Positions 1-6,393 of a DNA stretch of 6,393 nucleotides are shown here, one piece after another; the first letter of the stretch is position 1, and each line of letters begins with the position of its first letter. The stretch comes from CAYMLL01 sp964390645 (GTDB taxonomy: Bacteria > Planctomycetota > UBA8108). Under the pieces are notes generated by a model. That model was given only the letters and a program-made list of their open reading frames with translations. It had not been told where the DNA came from and ran no database searches. The stretch spans positions 1 through 6,393 of the forward strand of contig CAYMLL010000378.1 of assembly GCA_964390645.1 (NCBI GenBank), in the 5' to 3' direction. Position numbers and translations under genes: made by a program.

Positions 1-1549
<1,549 letters not shown>

Positions 1550-1554
1550 GCCGA

Positions 1555-1558
1555 TCCT
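1555..1558 (-). promoter_or_regulatory. Ribosome binding site of leuS
   Basis: On the minus strand AGGA (in CAGGATCGGC) ends five bases before the ATG at 1549. This spacing fits a Shine-Dalgarno and supports that start over any internal Met. Confidence 0.6.
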
Positions 1559-1588
1559 GAGCCAAGTGTCGGGCCTGGGAAACCGATG

Positions 1589-1597
1589 ATCCTAACA
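1589..1597 (-). promoter_or_regulatory. Candidate extended -10 promoter for leuS
   Basis: The minus strand reads TGTTAGGAT, a TGn extension followed by TAGGAT, which matches four of six bases of the sigma-70-type -10 consensus TATAAT. No convincing -35 hexamer sits 16-18 bases upstream, which is tolerated for extended -10 promoters. It would give a leader of roughly 33 bases. This is prediction from consensus only, and the host's sigma preferences are unknown. Confidence 0.3.
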
Positions 1598-1630
1598 CGG
1601 TAGGTTTCGTGTTCCTGCGGCCAAATGCTG

Positions 1631-1636
1631 TAGACT
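1631..1636 (+). promoter_or_regulatory. Candidate -10 box for the zinc-ribbon gene (possibly leaderless)
   Basis: TAGACT matches four of six bases of TATAAT and ends seven bases before the A of the ATG at 1644. Transcription would therefore begin at or within a base or two of the start codon. The bases before the ATG (GACTGATTTCG) contain no Shine-Dalgarno, which agrees with a leaderless message. No clear -35 is visible. Inference from spacing and consensus. Confidence 0.35.
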
Positions 1637-1643
1637 GATTTCG

Positions 1644-1928
1644 ATGCCCATCTACGTGTACGAGTCCGCCAGCGGCACTCCTTGCGACGAGTGTCGGGAG
1701 ACCTTCGAGGTTCACCAATCGATGAAGGAGGATGCGTTGAAGGACTGTCCGTACTGCGGCGGACCGGTCAAGCGTGCGATCGTCGGCTTCATGGTGGGCA
1801 CGGGCGATCCGCTGGCTCCGTCGAAGCTCGATCGGGCGGGCTTCACGCAATACGTCCGCAAGGGCAAGGGCTACTACGAAAAGACATCCGGACCGGGTCC
1901 CAAGTCGATCGCCGACGGGGACTCCTGA
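1644..1928 (+). CDS. FmdB-family small zinc-ribbon protein
   Basis: A 94-residue protein beginning MPIYVYE, the hallmark N-terminus of the FmdB family of putative regulatory zinc ribbons, usually around 70-110 residues. It has two cysteine pairs, C14-x-x-C17 and C35-x-x-C38, the second in the typical CPYCGGPVKR context, which would hold one zinc ion. FEVHQSMKEDALKDC between them matches the family pattern of an FEV-type strand leading to the second knuckle. The C-terminal half (about 48-94) is basic and rich in Gly, Lys and Tyr, and is probably flexible. Compared with the common form, where the first Cys follows MPxYxY almost directly, this one has about six extra residues (ESASGTP) before the first pair and lacks the Gly that normally follows it. 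The family's molecular role is poorly established (the name comes from a proposed formamidase/amidase regulator), so a specific function is not claimed. It is divergent from leuS, and a 132-bp gap follows. Confidence 0.85.
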   Translation: MPIYVYESASGTPCDECRETFEVHQSMKEDALKDCPYCGGPVKRAIVGFMVGTGDPLAPSKLDRAGFTQYVRKGKGYYEKTSGPGPKSIADGDS

Positions 1929-1930
1929 GC

Positions 1931-1943
1931 TCGATTGAATCGA
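1931..1943. repeat. 13-bp palindrome just after the zinc-ribbon gene
   Basis: TCGATT-G-AATCGA is a perfect inverted repeat of six bases with a one-base centre, three bases past the stop codon. It could be a dimeric-protein binding site or a weak small stem (5 bp with a TGA loop). No function can be assigned from sequence alone, and a palindrome of this size can occur by chance. Confidence 0.35.
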
Positions 1944-1959
1944 CGGATCCTGCCGAGCG

Positions 1960-1989
1960 TCTGACGTTCGAAGCCGCACGGACGTCAGA
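1960..1989 (+). terminator. Strong stem-loop in the spacer (possible terminator or attenuator)
   Basis: TCTGACGTTCG (1960-1970) pairs with CGGACGTCAGA (1979-1989) over 11 base pairs, ten Watson-Crick and one G-U, around the eight-base loop AAGCCGCA. It lies 31 bases after the zinc-ribbon stop and 71 bases before the next start. No T-run follows on either strand, so it is not a classical intrinsic terminator. It may be a U-less terminator, an RNA 3'-end stabiliser for the upstream gene, or a 5'-leader structure of the downstream gene. Confidence 0.45.
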
Positions 1990-2048
1990 AAGCCGGTGCC
2001 GAGCTCTGGCGTCAGGGGTCCCGTTCGGGCTGCTGCTCCGTTGTCTCC

Positions 2049-2053
2049 AGGAG
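2049..2053 (+). promoter_or_regulatory. Ribosome binding site of the giant surface protein
   Basis: AGGAG (within CCAGGAGACGCTCG) ends seven bases before the ATG at 2061. It is the strongest Shine-Dalgarno in the window and fixes the start directly ahead of the membrane segment. Confidence 0.7.
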
Positions 2054-2060
2054 ACGCTCG

Positions 2061-5000
2061 ATGTACTGCCGTTCCTCCCGGTTCGCTGGGGGCCGCCTTC
2101 TCGTCGGGCTCGCGCTCAGCTGCGTCCTCGGCCTCGCGGCTCTTCTCGTTTTCGGCGTCGTGCTCGAAGGCGAGAGCGGATCGCTCTTCGAGGTCGGTGA
2201 TTCCGGATCCTCGACGGTCACTCCGGGAGCCGCCGGTGCCGTGGATGGTGGTGTTGCCGGCGGCGGTGTTGCCGGCGGCGGTGTTGCCGGCGGCGGTGTT
2301 GCCGGCGGCGGTGTTGCCGGCGGCGATGTTGCTGGCGGTGCAGGGCGTCCGGGAGTGGCCCTCGGTGACGGACGTCCGCGTGTTGCCCCCGTCGATGGGG
2401 AGCATGCCGCCAACGTGGTCGAAGGCTCGTTCGACCCGGTCGGTCTGCCACCGGTCCAGCCGATCGGTCTCGGCAGCGGGCTCGGTTTTGGTGCCGGCGC
2501 TGGCGCGGTCGATTCCGGCGGAGGTGACGGTGACGCGGACGACAAGCCGGCCGTCGAGGGCGCCGGGATTTACCGGGCGCGCGTCCTCGACGCGATCACC
2601 GGTCACGGTGTCAGCGGTGTGCGAGTGCGGCTGACGAGCTACCACGGCGATGTCCACCTCGCGGATGCGGGAGTGCCGATGATCGACGTGCAGCTCGCGA
2701 CGACGGGGTCGGACGGTTCCTTCCGGTTCGTGTGTCCCGATCCGCAGGACCCGCAGCTGGAACTTCATGTCGAGACGACGCACGCAAGATTCGAGTCGGT
2801 GGTCTTCGTCCTTCATCGTCGTGATGGAGTCCGGGGGTTCTGGCGCCAGGTCGAGGCGAGTGCGGACGCGCCCGATTCGGTATGGCTCCTGGGGCGGCAT
2901 GAGGGAGACTCCGGCGTCGAGGAGATCGAGGTTCACCTGCGTCGCGCCGAGACCGTGCCGGTGCGCGTCGTCGACCGTGCGGGACGGGGGCTCGCTTACG
3001 CGCCGGTCCGTGTCATCCCGCGACGGGACAGTCACACCTTCCTCGAGGAAGAGGAGCCGCCCGCGATCGCTCGCAACGGGCGCCTCGTTCGTGTCGGCGA
3101 GCCGCGCATCCTCCACACCGGTCCCCGGGGCTATCTGTGGATCCCCTTCGGTGAGTATCCGTACAGCTTCGAGATCCTGCATCCGGACTACTACCTCTAC
3201 GACCGGGATCCGCGGACCGGTGAGGAGATCTTCACGACGATCGTGCGCGATCTACCGTACACCGAGGAGGTGCTGCTCGAGGCCCGTAGCGACTGGCGTG
3301 AGAGGCATCAGCTCGTCGACACGGGGCTCGTGCCGATTGCCGGCGCCGAGATCGAGATCGCGCTCGAGGGCATGGTGCCTCTTCGCGTCATCACCGACGC
3401 GGAGGGCTGGTTCCAGGTCGGCGTCCAGCCCTTTGCGCGCGACGCGCCGTGGCCGCTCAGCCTCGTTCATCCGCGTCGCGGTCGCCTCACCGTGCTGTCG
3501 CCCGGATTCCGCAACCGTGCGGTCGACATCGTCCTGCCGCTGGCGTCCCGTCAGATCCGTCTCGAGGCGAGGCCGCAGCAGCGGCTGACGTTTCGCACCG
3601 TCGTCGGTGAGGAGAGCGGGACGAAGGCGATTCCGGCGAAGGGGCTGCGTACGACGCTCGACAGTCTGACGCCCGTGCGCGTCGACTTCGACGGACGGGT
3701 CGAGCTCATCGGCGACCTGCCGGCGACAGGAGAGCTCTTCGGTGTCGTCGTGAGCGGCTATCTGCCCTTGACGGTGGAGATGCCGGATACGGGTGTCCGC
3801 GAGCGCGATGTCGACCTCGGCGACCTGATCTTTGAGGAGGGCTGGACGAAGGAGGTCCACATCACCGGCGCCGACGCGACGGCGCTGCGCAGCGCGCGAG
3901 TCTTCGTCACTTGTGTCGACGAGCGCCTGCAGGCGTTCCCCGACCTCGAGCAGCATCGCTACGAGCCCGGGGTGGACGGCGTCGTTCGCGTGCGCGCCCT
4001 GCGTCGCGGTTCCTACCTGGTAGGGGTCGAAGGCGCTATGCTCAGCGCGCTCTCGCGCGGTCTCGAGATCTTCGAGGAGGATCTCGACCGACCCTTCGAG
4101 ATGCCGGTCGATCTGAGCTCCGAGGAGACCGTCATCGTCAGGGGCTCTGTCGGTGGTCTGACGCCCAGGCAGGCCGATGGTATGCAGGTCATCGAGCGCT
4201 TCCGCGTTCGAGGTGTCGCGTCACCGCTCACGATGCCGCCCTATCCACTGTCCACGGACGGTCGCTTCGGCAGCGTCCGACGTCTGGCCGGCGTCGTGGC
4301 GTCGCACGTCAGCGTGATCTCCGCCACCGAGAAGGCCGCGGACGGCGTCCTGGCGCGTGGGGACGGGGATGACCCGGTGTTCTCCATGGGCGAGCTCCGG
4401 GTGCGTCGCTTTCCGCACGCGCGGCTGTCGTTCACGAGTCCGCACCTCGGAGAGGTCTATCCACCACGCTGGCTGGCGATCGAAGGCGAGGATGGCAACG
4501 AGACCTTCGCGCGTCCGCGCCTGCGCGGCTTCGAGCTTCTCATCGACAACCTCCGCAACGGCCGCTACGTTTTGCGCTGGAAGACGCCCGCCGGTTTGTC
4601 CGGGAGCTTTTCACGCGACGAGTCATTCCTGATTCAAGTCGAGAACCGCTTCGGTGGCGCCGTGGTGGGAACGGTCGAGCGGCGCGCCGGTTTCCGGGAG
4701 CTCATCACGGTGCGGGTCACCGACGTCGACGGCCAGGAGGTTCCGGGCGTCCGCTCGCTGCAGACCGAGTCCGTCCCGGGCTCGGGTTTCGGGTACGCGG
4801 ACGTCGAGATCCGCCGGCGGCTGCAGGAGGACCCGACGCTGCAGGCGGTCATGGTATCGAGCGGACAACCGACCATGTTCGAGTTCGTCGCGGACGGCTA
4901 TCTGCGAACGCGGGTCGAGGTCCCGGTAGGCGAGGAGATCCCGCGTGAGCTGGTGATGTGCCGTGAGGGAAACTCGCTGCGCGCTCGGGTGCTCGACACG

Positions 5001-6368
5001 GACGGCGAGCTCTTCGACGGCTTCCTGGAGACCTCGTGGAAGCCGTTGACATCGTCGCCGATTCAACTCGGGGATCCGATACTCTCCCGCGTCGACAGCG
5101 GTCGCCTGATGTTGACCAACCTCCCTTCGTTGCCGATGCGATACACCTTCCGGGTCAAGGACTCGAGTGATTCGACGACTCGCAAGCTGACGATCGTCGA
5201 TGATGGCGAGGCGGACGACATCGGCAAGATCCGCCTCGGTGCGACGCGCGTGATCCGTGGTGTCGTGTTGTTCGTCGACGGATCACCCGCGAAGGGAGCG
5301 ACGGTCGCGGTCGTGCCGCGCGACACGGCTCACCGCTATCCGATCCGGGAGCCGATCGACTTCACTCGCCATCCGCACAAGACCACGACGAACATCCAGG
5401 GCGACTTCGAGCTCGACGGTCTGCCGCTCGAGCTGTCCGCGGACCAGGTACTGGTGGCGCACCTCGAGGGTCTGGTCAACGCGGTAGAGGAGCCGATCAA
5501 CTTCGATCTTCTTTCGCACGGTCTCCATCTCGGCGAGCCGAACCGGCTGACGCTCGAGGTCGGTTACGACAACGATGTGCGGCGGGAGCGCTACCGATTC
5601 GACCTCGAGTATCAGGAGGACCCGGACGATCCGCAGACGCGGCTTTCGCTCGGTGAGGTCCCGGCGGACATTCTCGGTCTGAGCGAGTACACGAACGTCC
5701 GTCCCGGAGTCTACCGTGTCGCGTGGCGGCTGCGCAACGAGTACGCGGCGCTGCCGCCGGTCTGGGAGGACGTCGACGTGCCGCCCGGTGGCGTCGGGTC
5801 GCTGCGCTTCGTCGTCGAGGGAGTGGTGCTCCGGGGCGCCGCGATGTTCAACGGCCGTCCGGTGAAACGAGGGTGGATCGTGCTGACCCACGACCCCGGC
5901 CTGAACGGTGGCGCGCGCGTTGGACGTATCGTCGATGGGGAGTTCGAGCTCATCGATCCGCCGGACGCCTTGAGGGCATACGTGGCGGTTATGCCGGAGG
6001 AGTCGCCCCAGCCGCAGCAGAATATCGCGCGCGGCGAGGCCTTGCCGCGAGAGATCCCGGGCTACCGTGCGAGTCTGCGCGCTGGCCGGCTCGACGTCGA
6101 CTACCACGCGTACGATGTCGAGATCCGCTTCTCCGAGAGGTTCCTCTCCCGCAATCCCGAGGCGCGGCTGACGTACGACCATCACGATTGGGACGGCCGC
6201 ACGTTCGACAGGCGACCGGCGACGATGGCGATCGAGTCGACCCGGCTGGTATTCCGCATGATGCGCAAGGGTCCCTATCGGTTCACCGTTCGCAACGAGC
6301 GTGGGTCGCTGCTGCGGAACTTCGCGGGGGTCGTCCGCGACGACGACGTGACGCTGATCGTCCGTTGA
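2061..6368 (+). CDS. Giant membrane-anchored multi-module protein with carboxypeptidase-regulatory-like repeats
   Basis: A 1435-residue protein with no recognised specific name. Residues 1-12 are basic (MYCRSSRFAGGR). Residues 13-35 are a hydrophobic helix (LLVGLALS...FGVVL) with no signal-peptidase AxA site after it, so it is predicted to stay as an N-in anchor with the rest outside the cytoplasmic membrane. Residues 36-168 are a low-complexity Gly/Val/Ala/Asp/Pro stalk including the VAGGG repeat (65-94). From about 170 to the end, beta-rich segments of about 80-110 residues follow one another. About ten carry the turn pattern D-x-x-G-x-[F/V/L]-x-[V/L] of carboxypeptidase regulatory-like and transthyretin-like sandwiches, e.g. 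TTGSDGSFRF (214), ITDAEGWFQV (444), TNIQGDFELDGLP (1110) and IVDGEFELIDPP (1290). Only five Cys are present. No protease, glycosidase or kinase motif was seen. Likely role, by inference only: envelope scaffold, adhesion or ligand binding. Codon use favours G/C at third positions throughout, supporting a real gene. It may be transcribed alone, given the hairpin upstream. Confidence 0.85.
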   Translation: MYCRSSRFAGGRLLVGLALSCVLGLAALLVFGVVLEGESGSLFEVGDSGSSTVTPGAAGAVDGGVAGGGVAGGGVAGGGVAGGGVAGGDVAGGAGRPGVALGDGRPRVAPVDGEHAANVVEGSFDPVGLPPVQPIGLGSGLGFGAGAGAVDSGGGDGDADDKPAVEGAGIYRARVLDAITGHGVSGVRVRLTSYHGDVHLADAGVPMIDVQLATTGSDGSFRFVCPDPQDPQLELHVETTHARFESVVFVLHRRDGVRGFWRQVEASADAPDSVWLLGRHEGDSGVEEIEVHLRRAETVPVRVVDRAGRGLAYAPVRVIPRRDSHTFLEEEEPPAIARNGRLVRVGEPRILHTGPRGYLWIPFGEYPYSFEILHPDYYLYDRDPRTGEEIFTTIVRDLPYTEEVLLEARSDWRERHQLVDTGLVPIAGAEIEIALEGMVPLRVITDAEGWFQVGVQPFARDAPWPLSLVHPRRGRLTVLSPGFRNRAVDIVLPLASRQIRLEARPQQRLTFRTVVGEESGTKAIPAKGLRTTLDSLTPVRVDFDGRVELIGDLPATGELFGVVVSGYLPLTVEMPDTGVRERDVDLGDLIFEEGWTKEVHITGADATALRSARVFVTCVDERLQAFPDLEQHRYEPGVDGVVRVRALRRGSYLVGVEGAMLSALSRGLEIFEEDLDRPFEMPVDLSSEETVIVRGSVGGLTPRQADGMQVIERFRVRGVASPLTMPPYPLSTDGRFGSVRRLAGVVASHVSVISATEKAADGVLARGDGDDPVFSMGELRVRRFPHARLSFTSPHLGEVYPPRWLAIEGEDGNETFARPRLRGFELLIDNLRNGRYVLRWKTPAGLSGSFSRDESFLIQVENRFGGAVVGTVERRAGFRELITVRVTDVDGQEVPGVRSLQTESVPGSGFGYADVEIRRRLQEDPTLQAVMVSSGQPTMFEFVADGYLRTRVEVPVGEEIPRELVMCREGNSLRARVLDTDGELFDGFLETSWKPLTSSPIQLGDPILSRVDSGRLMLTNLPSLPMRYTFRVKDSSDSTTRKLTIVDDGEADDIGKIRLGATRVIRGVVLFVDGSPAKGATVAVVPRDTAHRYPIREPIDFTRHPHKTTTNIQGDFELDGLPLELSADQVLVAHLEGLVNAVEEPINFDLLSHGLHLGEPNRLTLEVGYDNDVRRERYRFDLEYQEDPDDPQTRLSLGEVPADILGLSEYTNVRPGVYRVAWRLRNEYAALPPVWEDVDVPPGGVGSLRFVVEGVVLRGAAMFNGRPVKRGWIVLTHDPGLNGGARVGRIVDGEFELIDPPDALRAYVAVMPEESPQPQQNIARGEALPREIPGYRASLRAGRLDVDYHAYDVEIRFSERFLSRNPEARLTYDHHDWDGRTFDRRPATMAIESTRLVFRMMRKGPYRFTVRNERGSLLRNFAGVVRDDDVTLIVR
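2251..2340 (+). repeat. 15-bp in-frame minisatellite encoding VAGGG
   Basis: Five perfect tandem copies of GTGTTGCCGGCGGCG (2251-2265, 2266-2280, 2281-2295, 2296-2310, 2311-2325) are followed by a sixth copy with three changes (ATGTTGCTGGCGGTG, 2326-2340). The unit is a multiple of three and lies in frame inside the giant protein, so it encodes a Val-Ala-Gly-Gly-Gly repeat in the stalk just outside the membrane helix. Gain or loss of units would change stalk length without a frameshift. Base identity, including synonymous positions, points to recent duplication by slippage or unequal crossing over. Confidence 0.95.
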
Positions 6369-6376
6369 GCGTTGAG
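6363..6376 (+). repeat. 7-bp tandem duplication across the stop codon
   Basis: CGTTGAG occurs twice in tandem (6363-6369 and 6370-6376), the first copy containing the final Arg codon and the TGA stop. A similar AGCGTCGAG follows. It is a small slippage-type duplication with no evident function. Nothing else is visible in the last 25 bases, which end before any new start codon. Confidence 0.5.
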
Positions 6377-6393
6377 AGCGTCGAGTGCGAGAG

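Noticed and set aside
1682..2200. 172-codon plus-strand frame bridging the zinc-ribbon gene and the giant gene
   Set aside because: It overlaps the FmdB-like gene in another frame and the anchor of the giant protein, is Arg/Ser-rich shadow composition, and has no motif.
2251..2340. CRISPR-like array
   Set aside because: The repeats are directly adjacent with no spacers, only 15 bp long, and translate in frame inside a gene.
5283..6185. 300-codon minus-strand frame inside the 3' part of the giant gene
   Set aside because: Antisense shadow of a frame with consistent G/C third positions. No recognisable domain.

Overview
This GC-rich bacterial window holds the 5' part of one housekeeping gene and two plus-strand genes. 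GC at third codon positions is high throughout. The most likely source is a Planctomycetota-like or other environmental high-GC bacterium. That is inferred from a LeuRS of the zinc-ligand-poor, long-insertion type also familiar in Actinobacteria, beside a giant membrane-anchored protein built of carboxypeptidase-regulatory-like modules. The taxonomy is tentative because no marker here settles it.

Layout: (1) Positions 1-1549, minus strand, carry the N-terminal 516 residues of leucyl-tRNA synthetase (leuS), which runs off the left edge of the window. (2) A 94-bp divergent intergenic region (1550-1643) carries candidate promoters for both directions. (3) Positions 1644-1928, plus strand, encode a 94-residue FmdB-family zinc-ribbon protein whose transcript may be leaderless. 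(4) A 132-bp spacer (1929-2060) contains a 13-bp palindrome, a strong 11-bp-stem hairpin and a good Shine-Dalgarno. (5) Positions 2061-6368, plus strand, encode a 1435-residue protein: one N-terminal membrane helix, a Gly/Val/Ala low-complexity stalk containing a 15-bp minisatellite, then about ten beta-sandwich-like modules and no visible catalytic domain. (6) The last 25 bases hold no gene.

The three genes do not form an obvious pathway. leuS is translation housekeeping, the zinc ribbon is a small protein of unknown specific role, and the giant protein looks like a cell-envelope or surface structural/adhesive protein. The hairpin between the last two suggests they are at least partly separate transcription units. 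No mobile element, CRISPR array, tRNA, rRNA or defence system was seen. The most unusual items are the giant modular protein with its perfect in-frame minisatellite, the hairpin ahead of it, and the possible leaderless start of the zinc-ribbon gene. Nothing here demonstrates a new biological system.
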